A stretch of 64,000 nt of DNA from Knufia peltigerae. Taxonomy: Eukaryota; Ascomycota; Eurotiomycetes; Chaetothyriales; Trichomeriaceae. Location: assembly GCA_030247855.1 (NCBI GenBank), contig JAPDRN010000129.1, forward strand, positions 23,532-87,531, in the 5' to 3' direction. The stretch's first letter is position 1. Every line of letters starts with the position of its first letter. Below, piece after piece: positions 47,480-56,100 of the stretch. The notes beneath the pieces were generated by a model. That model searched no databases and was not told the origin of the DNA. It saw only the letters and a program-made list of their open reading frames with translations. A program made the position numbers and the translations under genes.

Positions 47480-48778
47480 TCAACGGAAATTGTTGCGCAG
47501 GCCGTTCCAACACTGCTGGTAATCGCCCTGCCGGTGGCTTGCTGCCAGCGCCTGCGCGGTCGGGCGGATCACGCCGCGGGTTTCGAACATGAAGGCCATG
47601 GTGTCCTTGATCACGTCCGGCTTGGAGAGGTCTGCATTGGAGGCCTTGTCGAAGGTCGGGGCATCCGGTCCGTGGCCGCTCATGCAGTTGTGCAGCGACG
47701 CACCGCCCGGCACGAAGCCTTCAGCCTTGGCGTCGTAGGCACCATGCACCAGGCCCATGAACTCGCTGGCGATGTTGCGGTGGAACCACGGCGGGCGGAA
47801 CGTGTTCTGCGCCACCAGCCAGCGCGGCGGGAAGATCGCGAAATCCATGTTGCTGGTGCCCGGGGTGTCGCTGGGCGAGTGCAGCACCAGGAAGATCGAC
47901 GGATCCGGGTGGTCGTGGCTGATCGAACCGATGGTGTTGAAGCGGCGCAGGTCGTAGCGGTAGGGCGCGTAGTTGCCGTGCCAGGCCACCACATCCAGCG
48001 GGGAGTGGTTGATCAGGGCGCGCCACAGGCGGCCATCGAACTTGGCAATCAGTTCGAAATCGCCATCGATGTCTTCGAACGCGGCATGCGGGGTCTCGAA
48101 GTCGCGCGGATTGGCCAGGCCGTTGGAGCCGATCGGGCCCAGGTCGGGCAGCTTCAGCAGTGCGCCGAAGTTCTCGCAGATGTAGCCACGGCTCGGGCCG
48201 TCAGGCAGCTCGACACGGAAGCGCACGCCGCGCGGAATCACCGCGATCTGCTGCGGTTCGATCTCGATCACGCCCAGCTCGGTCAGCAGCCGCAGGCTGC
48301 CCAGCTGCGGCACGATCAGCAGTTCACCGTCGGCGTCGTAGAAGTAGCGGCCGACCATGTCACGGTTGGCGGCGTACAGATGGATACCAACACCGGCATG
48401 CGCGTCGGGCGAACCGTTGCCGCCCATCGTGTACAGGCCTTCGACGAAATCGGTGGGCAGTTCCGGCAGCGGCAGCGGGCTCCAGCGCAGCTGGTTCGGC
48501 GAGGCTGGCTGCGCACCGAAATCGCACTGCAGCTGCGATTGCGCGAACGGAGTGAACTCACCGTGGGTCACCGCCGGACGGATCCGGTACAGCCAGCTGC
48601 GGCGGTTGCTGCCGCGCGGTGCGGTGAACGCGGTGCCGGTCAGCTGCTCGGCGTACAGGCCATGGGCCACCTTCTGCGGTGAGTTCTGGCCGACGGGCAG
48701 TGCGCCGGGCACGGCCTCGCTGGCGAACTCGTTGCCGAAACCGGACTGGTAGCCGCGGGCGGTGATGGAGGGGGACAT
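47480..48778 (-). CDS. hmgA: Homogentisate 1,2-dioxygenase
   Basis: A 432-aa non-haem iron dioxygenase that opens the ring of homogentisate in tyrosine/phenylalanine breakdown. It is recognised by YQSGFGNEFASEAVPGALP at the start and, in the C-terminal cupin, VVAWHGNYAPYRYDL, FPPRWLVAQNTFRPPWFHRN and EFMGLVHG, which include the iron-ligand His and Glu. Normal length. hppD lies 85 bp upstream on the same strand, so the pair probably forms a catabolic operon. Loss of this gene would give brown pigment. Confidence 0.97.
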   Translation of the reverse strand: MSPSITARGYQSGFGNEFASEAVPGALPVGQNSPQKVAHGLYAEQLTGTAFTAPRGSNRRSWLYRIRPAVTHGEFTPFAQSQLQCDFGAQPASPNQLRWSPLPLPELPTDFVEGLYTMGGNGSPDAHAGVGIHLYAANRDMVGRYFYDADGELLIVPQLGSLRLLTELGVIEIEPQQIAVIPRGVRFRVELPDGPSRGYICENFGALLKLPDLGPIGSNGLANPRDFETPHAAFEDIDGDFELIAKFDGRLWRALINHSPLDVVAWHGNYAPYRYDLRRFNTIGSISHDHPDPSIFLVLHSPSDTPGTSNMDFAIFPPRWLVAQNTFRPPWFHRNIASEFMGLVHGAYDAKAEGFVPGGASLHNCMSGHGPDAPTFDKASNADLSKPDVIKDTMAFMFETRGVIRPTAQALAASHRQGDYQQCWNGLRNNFR

Positions 48779-48793
48779 GGGAGCTCCAGAGGT

Positions 48794-48855
48794 TGCCGGC
48801 CAGCGGCCGGCACTACCATTCGGACAGGGGTTGCCGGCCAGTGGCCGGCATTGCC
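48794..48855 (-). repeat. Two SMAG elements between hppD and hmgA
   Basis: 48794-48816 is a complete GGCCAGCGGCC element ending in CTAC. 48832-48855 is a degenerate copy ending CATTGCC in place of CACTAC. They sit inside the likely hppD-hmgA transcript, where a REP hairpin could alter mRNA stability between the two genes. Confidence 0.82.
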
Positions 48856-48863
48856 TGCAGACC

Positions 48864-49976
48864 TTACAGCACGCCGCGGCGGATCTGGTCGCGTTCGATG
48901 CTCTCGAACAGCGCGGTGAAGTTGCCTTCGCCGAAGCCTTCGTTGCCCTTGCGCTGGATGATCTCGAAGAAGATCGGGCCGATGCAGTTCTGGGTGAAGA
49001 TCTGCAACAGCTTGCGCTGGTGGGTTTCCGGATCGGCGTCGATCAGGATCTTGTTCTTCGCCAGGCGGGCGACGTCCTCACCGTGGTTGGGCACGCGCTG
49101 GTCGATCACATCGAAGTAGGTCTCCGGCGTATCGAGGAAATCCACGCCCTGCGCGCGCATGGCTTCGACCGTGTCGTAGATGTTCTCGGTGAAGCAGGCG
49201 ATGTGCTGGATGCCCTCGCCCTTGTACGCATCCAGGTACTCGTTGATCTGGCTCTTCGGGTCGGACGACTCGTTCAGCGGAATGCGTACGATGCCGTCCG
49301 GCGCGGTCATCGCCTTGGACACCAGGCCGGTCTTCAGGCCCTTGATGTCGAAGTAGCGGATCTCGCGGAAGTTGAACAGACGCTCGTAGTAGTCCGACCA
49401 CTGCTGCATGTTGCCGAAGTACAGGTTGTGGGTCAGGTGGTCGATGAAGGTCAGGCCGAACCCCTTCGGGCGCAGCTCGGCGCCGGCGATCAGCTCGTAG
49501 TCGCCATCGAAGATGCTGCCGGCATCACCGTAGCGGTCCACCAGGTACAGCATGCAGTCACCGATGCCCTTGATGACCGGGGCGTTGACCGCCTTGCTCT
49601 CCGGCTTGAAGGCGATGGCTTCAGCGCCATTGCCCAGCGCGGTCTGGTAGACCTCCGCGCCCGGCTTCTTGAAGCGGATGGCGAAGCCGCAGGCGCACGG
49701 ACCGTGCTTTTCGGCGAAGTCGGCAGCGAACGAATCGGGGTCTTCATTGACCAGGAAGTTGACGTCGCCCTGGCGATAGACGGTAATCGGACGCTGCTTG
49801 TGCTTGAGCACCGCGCTGAAGCCCATCTTGCGGAAGTACTCGTGCAACTCGGCACCACGGCCGGCCGGTGCGGCGAATTCGACGAACTCGAAGCCGTCGA
49901 TGCCCATCGGGTTTTCGAAGGTGGTGACCTGCATGCCGGGGTTGGGATGCGAGGCGGACGGGACTGCGGTATTCAT
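48864..49976 (-). CDS. hppD: 4-hydroxyphenylpyruvate dioxygenase
   Basis: A 370-aa VOC-fold Fe2+ enzyme converting 4-hydroxyphenylpyruvate to homogentisate. Iron ligands fall in TFIDHLTHNLY (His), EGIQHIACFTENIY (His) and, near the end, GPIFFEIIQRKGNEGFGEGN split around the Glu in FFEII. The start at 49976 (MNTAVPSASH) follows a plausible short N-terminus. Upstream of hmgA and divergent from a MarR-type regulator. Confidence 0.97.
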   Translation of the reverse strand: MNTAVPSASHPNPGMQVTTFENPMGIDGFEFVEFAAPAGRGAELHEYFRKMGFSAVLKHKQRPITVYRQGDVNFLVNEDPDSFAADFAEKHGPCACGFAIRFKKPGAEVYQTALGNGAEAIAFKPESKAVNAPVIKGIGDCMLYLVDRYGDAGSIFDGDYELIAGAELRPKGFGLTFIDHLTHNLYFGNMQQWSDYYERLFNFREIRYFDIKGLKTGLVSKAMTAPDGIVRIPLNESSDPKSQINEYLDAYKGEGIQHIACFTENIYDTVEAMRAQGVDFLDTPETYFDVIDQRVPNHGEDVARLAKNKILIDADPETHQRKLLQIFTQNCIGPIFFEIIQRKGNEGFGEGNFTALFESIERDQIRRGVL

Positions 49977-50060
49977 GGCGTGGCTCCGAATCGGTGCCGC
50001 ATCGGCACAAACCAGGTGCGGGCGGGGTTGGACCCGGCGAGAATGCAGGGTACGGACCCA

Positions 50061-50078
50061 ACACTTATAGTTACACTT
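50061..50078. promoter_or_regulatory. Possible operator in the hppD/marR divergent gap
   Basis: An AT-rich island in GC-rich surroundings contains ACACTT at 50061-50066 and again at 50073-50078, within ACACTTATAGTTACACTTG. Its position 28 bp before the MarR ATG suits a regulator site acting on both genes. The half-site assignment is by eye only. Confidence 0.4.
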
Positions 50079-50105
50079 GAAACCACCAGCAAGGTGCACC
50101 GCAAC

Positions 50106-50600
50106 ATGAGCCCCGCCGATCCCGCTTCCACCCGCCTGCGTGCCTCCCACGTCCTGCTCGACCTGGAACAGTTCCTGCCGTACCGGCTGAGCGTGCTGTC
50201 CAACCGGGTCAGCGGCAACATCGCCAAGCTGTACGGCGACCGCTATGGCCTGGCCATCCCGGAATGGCGGGTAATCACCATCCTGGCGCTGTACCCCGGG
50301 TCGTCGGCCAGCGAGGTCTCCGACCGCACGGCGATGGACAAGGTGGCGGTCAGCCGCGCGGTGGCGCGCCTGCTGGAGCGCGGTTTCATCAAGCGTGAGA
50401 CGCATGGCGATGACCGCCGCCGCTCGGTGCTGGCGCTGTCGGCGGCGGGGTTCGAGGTGTACGAGACGATCGCGCCGATGGTGATCGAGATCACCCGCAA
50501 GCTGATGTCGGTGCTGAGCGAGGAAGAGGAGCAGGTGCTGGAGAAGCTGATCCTGCGCCTGGCCGGCGATGGCCTGGAGCGGATGGGCGAAGGGGTCTGA
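50106..50600 (+). CDS. MarR family transcriptional regulator
   Basis: A 164-aa winged-helix repressor. The fold is shown by EWRVITILALYPGSSASEVS, recognition helix MDKVAVSRAVARLLERGFI and wing KRETHGDDRRRSVLAL. The start at 50106 has AAGGTG 9 nt upstream. Divergent from hppD with a 129-bp gap. By position it should control hppD-hmgA in response to an aromatic intermediate (homogentisate or hydroxyphenylpyruvate), as similar regulators do. The C-terminus overlaps a GGGGTCTGACCCC palindrome. Confidence 0.9.
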   Translation: MSPADPASTRLRASHVLLDLEQFLPYRLSVLSNRVSGNIAKLYGDRYGLAIPEWRVITILALYPGSSASEVSDRTAMDKVAVSRAVARLLERGFIKRETHGDDRRRSVLALSAAGFEVYETIAPMVIEITRKLMSVLSEEEEQVLEKLILRLAGDGLERMGEGV

Positions 50601-50634
50601 CCCCTTCGGGGCGGCGCCCACCCCGCCGCTCTTG

Positions 50635-50681
50635 GTAGGTGTCGACCTTGGTCGACACATGGACCCACGCCAGGCGTGGAT
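50635..50681 (+). repeat. SMAG element plus a headless palindrome
   Basis: 50635-50657 is a complete element with the GTCGACC/GGTCGAC stem. 50662-50681 is a CCCACGCC/GGCGTGG palindrome preceded by ATG instead of GTAG. Confidence 0.8.
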
Positions 50682-50948
50682 GAATGTCGCGGGCTGCGCT
50701 GCGAGGGACCCGACGCGCTCCATCGATGACGCCCAACGCGTGTTGTGCATGGCCCCGCCGACGAACGGTCTTTCGGCCGGGTTCGACTCGAAGTGTCGCG
50801 TTTACCACCTGATGTTTCGGCATCAGGCCGGTAAAGTCCTGATCGACAGAGCGGTTGTATCGAAATTCGCGCATCGAGTGGCATTGCCTATTGGACGGCC
50901 GGTTCCATCGGCCTGAGGGTAGGCGCGCAGCGGATCACCGCTGCCGGG

Positions 50949-51093
50949 GTTGAAAGCCCGTTGATCCGAAGGAAACCACGCCGCACCCGTCGCCGCCCAT
51001 CGCGGGCGGCGACGATTCGCGCTGCCCAGCTTTGGCGGGCGGTGCGTGGGGCCGCATGGCCGCCGTTCTTCCTTCGGATCACGGTCTTTCAAC
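50949..51093. repeat. Long inverted repeat (25-26-bp arms) enclosing a second hairpin
   Basis: The left arm 50949-50974 and right arm 51069-51093 pair over about 24 of 25 positions plus one inserted base (GATCCGAAGGAA against TTCCTTCGGATC in the core). Inside is a perfect 10-bp hairpin, GTCGCCGCCC / GGGCGGCGAC (50989-51013). Total length is 145 bp, with no ORF of its own. It lies 48 bp before the small gene upstream of the DUF1016 nuclease. Confidence 0.8.
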
Positions 51094-51141
51094 CACGCAT
51101 CGCCTGCCGCCTTTCCGGCGGCCTCGCCACGGAGCTTCGCC

Positions 51142-51369
51142 ATGACACGCCCCCATCACCCCACTACCGCGCCCATCGACCGCGAAGCCGACCTGCAGCG
51201 CATCGATGAGGCGTTGGCCACGCTGGAAACGGTCACCCAGGCATGGTTCGAACATCAGCGCCTCAAGGCCTGCCAGCCGGGCCTGCTGCTGTCGTTGAAC
51301 CGGCTGCTCGACCTGACAAGTCTCGCCAAGGGCTATGCCAGCGCGCTGCGGGTGATTGCCGAACCCTGA
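51142..51369 (+). CDS. Small hypothetical protein upstream of the DUF1016 nuclease
   Basis: A 75-aa soluble helical protein (DLQRIDEALATLETVTQAW, then CQPGLLLSLNRLLDL) with no recognised family. The ATG at 51142 has GGAG 7 nt upstream, a good ribosome site; earlier in-frame ATGs lie inside the inverted repeat. Its stop is 19 bp before the DUF1016 start, suggesting a two-gene unit. It could be an antitoxin-like or accessory partner of the nuclease, but nothing in the sequence proves this. Confidence 0.6.
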   Translation: MTRPHHPTTAPIDREADLQRIDEALATLETVTQAWFEHQRLKACQPGLLLSLNRLLDLTSLAKGYASALRVIAEP

Positions 51370-51388
51370 CCCTGCTGGAAGGCACCTC

Positions 51389-52450
51389 ATGGATGACACA
51401 CCGCCCCTCACCCTGCCGCATACCCACGATCTGCTGGCTGATATCCGGGAACTGATATCCACGGCCCGCGCCGGGATGGTCAGGACCGTCAATGCCGAAC
51501 TGACGCTGCTGTACTGGCGCATAGGACGTCGCATCCATGTCGATCAGATGGATGGACGCCGGGCACGCTATGGAGAGGTCCTGTTCAAGCGCATCGCCAG
51601 GACACTGTCTGCCGAGTTCGGCGGTTCGTTCGGTGAAAAGAGCCTGCGCAGGATGGTGCAGTTCTCCATCGCATTTGCCGACGAGCAGATTGTCGTATCA
51701 CTGCTACGACAATTGAGCTGGACCCATTTCATCGCGCTGATTCCGCTGTCTGATCCGCTCAAGCGCGACTTCTACGCCCAGATGGCCAGCACGGAGGGCT
51801 GGAGTGTCCGCATGTTGCGCCAGCGCATCGACTCGATGCTGTACGAACGTACAGCACTTTCCAGCCAGCCCGAGCAGACCATTGCCAATGAGCTGTCGGC
51901 GTTGCGCCGGAACCAGCAGCTCTCCCCGGGTCTGGTCCTGCGCGACCCGTACGTACTGGATTTTCTCGGGCTGAAGGAGTGCTGGGACGAGCAGGAGCTG
52001 GAAGGCGCCATCCTGCGTGAAATGCAGGGATTCCTGCTTGAACTCGGGGCAGGCTTCAGTTTCGTCGCCCGCCAGAAACGCATCCAGATCGATGACGACG
52101 ACTTCCATCTCGACCTGCTGTTCTACAACCGCCGCCTGCGCAGGCTGGTGGCCGTCGAACTGAAGATCGGTGACTTCAAGCCAGCGTACAAAGGCCAGAT
52201 GGAGCTCTATCTGCGTTGGCTGGATCGTTATGAGCGGGAGGAAGGTGAAGAGGCACCGCTGGGCATCATCCTTTGCACAGGCAAGAAGGCAGGCCAGATC
52301 GAGTTGCTGGAGTTGGACCGCTCAGGCATCCATGTGGCGGAGTACCTGACATCCCTTCCCTCCCGGGAAGTCCTCAAGCAACGTCTGCAGGCCGCCACGG
52401 AGCGTGCGCGGCAACGCATGGAGTTCACTGCTGCAGAGATCGACCGTTAG
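51389..52450 (+). CDS. DUF1016/YhcG family PD-(D/E)XK nuclease
   Basis: A 353-aa protein with the YhcG layout. The N-terminal DUF1016 helical domain contains LLYWRIGRRIHVDQMDGRRA and GFSEKSLRRM-like FGEKSLRRMVQF. The C-terminal nuclease domain has the catalytic Asp in FHLDLLFYNRRLRRLVAVEL and the E-x-K in VELKIG. E. coli YhcG is uncharacterised; homologues cluster with restriction and defence genes, so DNA cleavage in genome defence or repair is a guess. SD GGAAGG precedes ATG 51389. Flanked by repeats and gene-poor DNA, typical of accessory loci. Confidence 0.9.
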   Translation: MDDTPPLTLPHTHDLLADIRELISTARAGMVRTVNAELTLLYWRIGRRIHVDQMDGRRARYGEVLFKRIARTLSAEFGGSFGEKSLRRMVQFSIAFADEQIVVSLLRQLSWTHFIALIPLSDPLKRDFYAQMASTEGWSVRMLRQRIDSMLYERTALSSQPEQTIANELSALRRNQQLSPGLVLRDPYVLDFLGLKECWDEQELEGAILREMQGFLLELGAGFSFVARQKRIQIDDDDFHLDLLFYNRRLRRLVAVELKIGDFKPAYKGQMELYLRWLDRYEREEGEEAPLGIILCTGKKAGQIELLELDRSGIHVAEYLTSLPSREVLKQRLQAATERARQRMEFTAAEIDR

Positions 52451-52461
52451 GGGGTCAACAG

Positions 52462-52483
52462 ACCCACGCCACGCGCGGATGGC
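52462..52483 (+). repeat. Degenerate SMAG-like palindrome
   Basis: CAGACCCACGCC...GGATG after the DUF1016 stop resembles the ATCCACGC subtype but has lost the GTAG head and one stem pair. Confidence 0.5.
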
Positions 52484-52491
52484 CCACGCAC

Positions 52492-53631
52492 TCAGCTCAG
52501 ATGCTTGCGCCGTGCATGGATCCACGGCACCGCAAGCGCGCCGATGGCGCCGCCGGCAAAGCCCAGCGAGGCAGCAACAGTGGCCGCTTCCACAGCGCCG
52601 GGCAACGCCAGCGCGGCAGTGACCAGCAGCAGCGACGGCAGGCCGACGAAGGTGCCCAGGAAGAACGGCCAGCGCGGCGACCAGGTGTTGAGCTGCAGCA
52701 GGCTGACCGGCTGCCACGCCTCGGACGAGGCGTCTTCGGCGATCTTCGCCACCACTCTACCCAGATCCACTTCCGGCAGCAGCTTGCCTGGACGCGCGGC
52801 GGCAATCGCTTCGGCCACGGCTTCAACGGGCGGGAAGCTGCCCGGCCACGCTACCGGTGCAGGCACGCCATAGGCGGTCAGCAGCGGCACGCTCAGCCAC
52901 GGCGCCACCAGCGGACGCAGCCTGCGCCGGCCATGCACGCACCAGATCTGCGGCTGCCCGTGCGCGGTCACGCTGTACAGCGCCAGCTCGCTCGGTGGCG
53001 GATAACCCAGCATGGTCACCCGCGCCGCCAGGCTGTCCTGGTCCATCGCACGCAGGAAGCCGGGGCGGCTGCGCCCTTCCTGCATCCAGGCCAGGCCGAG
53101 CGCGCCGACCAGATAGGCCTCGGCGACATCCTTGCTGCCCGCGTTGGCGCGGTCATCGCTGGCCAGGTACCAGGCCAGTGACTTCGGTTCGGGCACGTCG
53201 GCCAGGCCCCAGCGACTGTCGTCGCCCAGTACATGGCGCACCGGCAGGCGGGCCGGTGCGGTTTCACCACGCTCGCCGGGCTGCAGGAATGGCAGCACCC
53301 CCTGCACGAAACTGGACAGCTCGATCGCGCGCACGCCGTTGCCGTGCCATTCCGGCGGCAGCAGGCCGGCCAGCTGTCCTTCGGCGGCGAGTCGATCCAG
53401 CCGCGCCTTCTGTTCCACCAGCTTCTGCACCGCGCCCTTCAGCACCACGTTGTCGGGCAAGGCGATCTGCGGCAACCGATGCCGCGGCGGCGCGAGTTCA
53501 AGGGCGGCTTCGCCGGTGCCGGCGTCGTCCAACAGGGCTTCCTGCGGTGGCAGGGTCACGCCGTCGCCTGCTCCGCCTTCGGCCAGTTCAGTGGCAGGTT
53601 CGTGCAGACGTTCGGCGTGGTCGCTGTGCAT
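52492..53631 (-). CDS. Hypothetical protein with C-terminal membrane segments
   Basis: A 379-aa protein. The N-terminal two-thirds are soluble (PDNVVLKGAVQKLVEQKARL, GNGVRAIELSSFVQGVLPFL, SKDVAEAYLVGALGLAW). The C-terminus has two membrane helices (about 312-335 and 340-365: FFLGTFVGLPSLLLVTAALAL and VAASLGFAGGAIGALAVPW) and a basic end. The start at 53631 has GGAA 6 nt upstream; 53652 would add seven residues. No family recognised. Convergent with the DUF1016 gene. Confidence 0.72.
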   Translation of the reverse strand: MHSDHAERLHEPATELAEGGAGDGVTLPPQEALLDDAGTGEAALELAPPRHRLPQIALPDNVVLKGAVQKLVEQKARLDRLAAEGQLAGLLPPEWHGNGVRAIELSSFVQGVLPFLQPGERGETAPARLPVRHVLGDDSRWGLADVPEPKSLAWYLASDDRANAGSKDVAEAYLVGALGLAWMQEGRSRPGFLRAMDQDSLAARVTMLGYPPPSELALYSVTAHGQPQIWCVHGRRRLRPLVAPWLSVPLLTAYGVPAPVAWPGSFPPVEAVAEAIAAARPGKLLPEVDLGRVVAKIAEDASSEAWQPVSLLQLNTWSPRWPFFLGTFVGLPSLLLVTAALALPGAVEAATVAASLGFAGGAIGALAVPWIHARRKHLS

Positions 53632-53741
53632 GGGCGTTCCGGTAGGTTGCATCGACGGGGCGTCGACTGAAGTCCTTGCCGGTAACGGCGTGCGCACGCT
53701 GAAGTTGAGATGTGGAGTCGGAGAGTGTGACGGCGCGCGCA

Positions 53742-53806
53742 GTAGACCCACGCCATGCGTGGATGGCCAGGCAGCGGAGAGGCCGCCGGGCGCGGCCCGG
53801 TGCTAC
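53742..53806. repeat. SMAG element followed by a minus-reading SMAG element
   Basis: 53742-53764 is plus-reading (GTAGACCCACGCC...). 53785-53806 is a CCGGGC/GCCCGG element ending in CTAC; its GTAG head on the minus strand supplies the TAG stop codon of the thioredoxin-like gene. Confidence 0.85.
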
Positions 53807-54405
53807 CGGTCAGGCGCCCACTGCTTGAGGAACGCCATCACGCGTGCGGTCTGCACGGTCTTGCCCTTGTGCATCACTTCGCTGGGCTGTGGCGCCAGCA
53901 GCGTGCCGTCGGCATCGATCACCAGCAGGTGCGGGTGCTCGCCTTGCAGCGGCGGGAACTGGCCCAGGAAGGCCGCGTTCGGATTCTCGGCACTGTCGTT
54001 GACCTTGACCCACACGTAGTGGGCATCACGGAAGCGGCGCAGATCGCCATTGCCTTCCACGGCTTCATCCAGCGCATGGCAGGGCTCGCAGGCGGCGTTG
54101 CCCACTTCCAGGATGATGCGCTTGTTGCCACGCTGGGCTTCGACCTTGGCGGTTTCCAGGTCGGCAACGGGATTGCGGGCCGGGTCGAACTGCGCACCAA
54201 GCCCGGCGATGGCGGCGATGTCGGCCGCCGCCGGGGTGTTGCCCGAGGCCACCGGTTCACTGGGATCAGCGACCGGTGGCTCGGTGGGGCGTGTGTCGAG
54301 GGGCTGCGTGGGTTCGGGGGCCGCGGGAGGTTGAGGCTGCGAACAGGCGCCGATCAGCGCCGCACACACCACTGCCACCACTGCACCACCGAACGTTGTA
54401 CGCAT
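53803..54405 (-). CDS. Thioredoxin-fold lipoprotein
   Basis: A 200-aa predicted lipoprotein with lipobox LIGAC (Cys about residue 21), a Pro-rich linker (QPPAAPEPTQPLDTRPTEPP) and a thioredoxin-like domain with an active-site CxxC in NAACEPCHALDE and the strand HLLVIDADGTLL. It probably acts in periplasmic thiol exchange or as a specialised reductase. The TAG stop at 53803-53805 is the GTAG head of a SMAG element. Start 54405 (MRTTFGGAVVAV). It lies 16 bp from the stop of the POT symporter gene on the same strand and may be co-transcribed with it. Confidence 0.83.
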   Translation of the reverse strand: MRTTFGGAVVAVVCAALIGACSQPQPPAAPEPTQPLDTRPTEPPVADPSEPVASGNTPAAADIAAIAGLGAQFDPARNPVADLETAKVEAQRGNKRIILEVGNAACEPCHALDEAVEGNGDLRRFRDAHYVWVKVNDSAENPNAAFLGQFPPLQGEHPHLLVIDADGTLLAPQPSEVMHKGKTVQTARVMAFLKQWAPDR

Positions 54406-54421
54406 GCCCACTACCCTCTCA

Positions 54422-55921
54422 TTACTTCACGCCGTGCATCAGCTTGTTGATCAGCGGCGCGACCAGGAACAGGACCACACCCGAACCGATCAAGGCCCAG
54501 AACCCGAAGGTATACCCCTTCAAGGCCGATTCGACCGTCATGCCGCCTTCACCACTGACCGCACCGGCGAAGATGCCCGACAGGTTGTTGCCGATGCCGG
54601 TGGACAGGAACCAGCCACCCATGCCGAAGCCGACCAGGCGCACCGGAGCCAGCTTGGTCACCATCGACAGGCCGATCGGCGACAGGCACAGCTCACCGAC
54701 AGACTGGATGACGTAGACCATGAACAGGGTCCAGAACGGGATCTTGCCGTCCACGACCATGGTCGACAGGGCGAACATCAGCAGTGCGAAGGCAGCGCCG
54801 TTGAACAGCAGGCCGAGGCCGAACTTGCGCGGGATGGACGGATTGGCGCGGCCCAGGGCCACCCAGATCCAGGCGATGATCGGCGCCAGGGTGATGATCG
54901 CCACCGAGTTGACCGACTGGAACCACGCGGTCGGGAAGGTCCACTCACCCAGCTGGCGGTTGACGATGTTCTCGGCCAGGAAGGTGAAGGAGCTGCCGGC
55001 CTGTTCGAAGAACATCCAGAACATGACGTTGAAGGCGAAGATGATCAGCATGGCGATCACGCGGTCGCGCTGCACCTTGCCCTCGCGGATGCCTTCCACC
55101 AGCAGCAGCACGGCCAGGGCGGCAAACATCACGCCGAGGATCCAGGCCAGCGCGGTGGCGCCGGTGGCGAGCAGGAAGTAGGCCACCGGAATGGCGAACA
55201 GCGAACCGACCAGCACCATGATGACGCGGCCGAAGCCTTCAGCACCGGCCGGCGGTGCGCCAATGCCCTTCAGGCCGGCACGACCGATGTAGAACCACAC
55301 CAGCGAGACCAGCATGCCCACGCCGGAAGCGATGAACACGACCTTGTAGGACGGCATTTCCGAGGTACCGAAGACCTTGCGGGCCAGGTACTCGGTCAGC
55401 ACCGGAGCGATCATCGCGCCGATGTTGATGCCCATATAGAAGATGGTGAAGCCCGAGTCGCGACGCTCGTCCTTCAGGCCGTACAGCTTGCCGACCATGG
55501 TCGAGATGTTGGGCTTGAACAGGCCGTTGCCGACGATGATCGTGGCCAGGCCGAGCTTGAAGATGTGCTCCTGCGGCAGCGAGATCATGAACAGACCGAC
55601 GGCCATGATGATCGCACCGGTCAGGATCGAGCGCTGGTACCCCAGCACCCGGTCGGCCACGTAACCACCGAAGATCGCGGCGGCGTACACCAGCGCCAGG
55701 TAGGCGCCGTAGATGCGGCTGGCGTCGCCTTCACCGGCGGCGTTGCCGTTGTAGAACTGGGCAACGATGTACAGCACCAACGCCCAGCGGATGCCGTAGA
55801 ACGCAAAGCGCTCCCAGAACTCGGTCATGAACAGCATCCACAACGGGCGCGGGTGGCCCATCGTGGTGTTGAAGTCCGGCAGCGCCGGCTCTGGGGTGTT
55901 CGCAGTGGCGTTTACGCTCAT
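54422..55921 (-). CDS. POT family proton-coupled di/tripeptide symporter
   Basis: A 499-aa transporter of the PTR2/POT family. The ExxERF motif is present as FMTEFWERFAFYGIRW in helix 1, with the signature FTIFYMGINIGAMIAPVLTE and a GNGLFKPNISTMVGKLY loop. About 14 helices, like DtpT/DtpA. It imports small peptides with protons. The start at 55921 (MSVNATANTPEP) has AGGAA upstream. Followed by the thioredoxin-fold lipoprotein gene. Confidence 0.94.
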   Translation of the reverse strand: MSVNATANTPEPALPDFNTTMGHPRPLWMLFMTEFWERFAFYGIRWALVLYIVAQFYNGNAAGEGDASRIYGAYLALVYAAAIFGGYVADRVLGYQRSILTGAIIMAVGLFMISLPQEHIFKLGLATIIVGNGLFKPNISTMVGKLYGLKDERRDSGFTIFYMGINIGAMIAPVLTEYLARKVFGTSEMPSYKVVFIASGVGMLVSLVWFYIGRAGLKGIGAPPAGAEGFGRVIMVLVGSLFAIPVAYFLLATGATALAWILGVMFAALAVLLLVEGIREGKVQRDRVIAMLIIFAFNVMFWMFFEQAGSSFTFLAENIVNRQLGEWTFPTAWFQSVNSVAIITLAPIIAWIWVALGRANPSIPRKFGLGLLFNGAAFALLMFALSTMVVDGKIPFWTLFMVYVIQSVGELCLSPIGLSMVTKLAPVRLVGFGMGGWFLSTGIGNNLSGIFAGAVSGEGGMTVESALKGYTFGFWALIGSGVVLFLVAPLINKLMHGVK

Positions 55922-56100
55922 GCGGAATTCCTGGTTCGGTGGATGGAGGCACGTCCGATGTGCGGTGAAGCAACGCGCGAGGATCACCGACTTCTGGCGT
56001 TCACGTCAAATACACGCCGTTTGAGGCAGGTCGCGGCCTGCTCGCTGAACTTGCATCTGAAACGATCCAGCCAGCCGCAGGCGGCCAAGCTGAATGCGGA

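Larger units (their letters stand above)
50601..51141. other. 541-bp gene-poor spacer with a long inverted repeat
   Basis: It holds a SMAG element at 50635-50657, a headless palindrome at 50662-50681, about 260 bp with no recognisable feature (50690-50948), and a long inverted repeat at 50949-51093. Short ORFs exist on both strands but look like by-products of the repeats. It separates the MarR gene from the DUF1016 unit. Confidence 0.7.

Noticed and set aside
48762..50105. Extension of the MarR gene by 448 codons upstream
   Set aside because: The extension is antisense to hppD; homologues begin near the ATG at 50106.
50888..51209. Two short ORFs, one per strand, both beginning MIRRK
   Set aside because: Their shared start comes from the two arms of the inverted repeat at 50949-51093; the rest is low-complexity Arg/Pro sequence.
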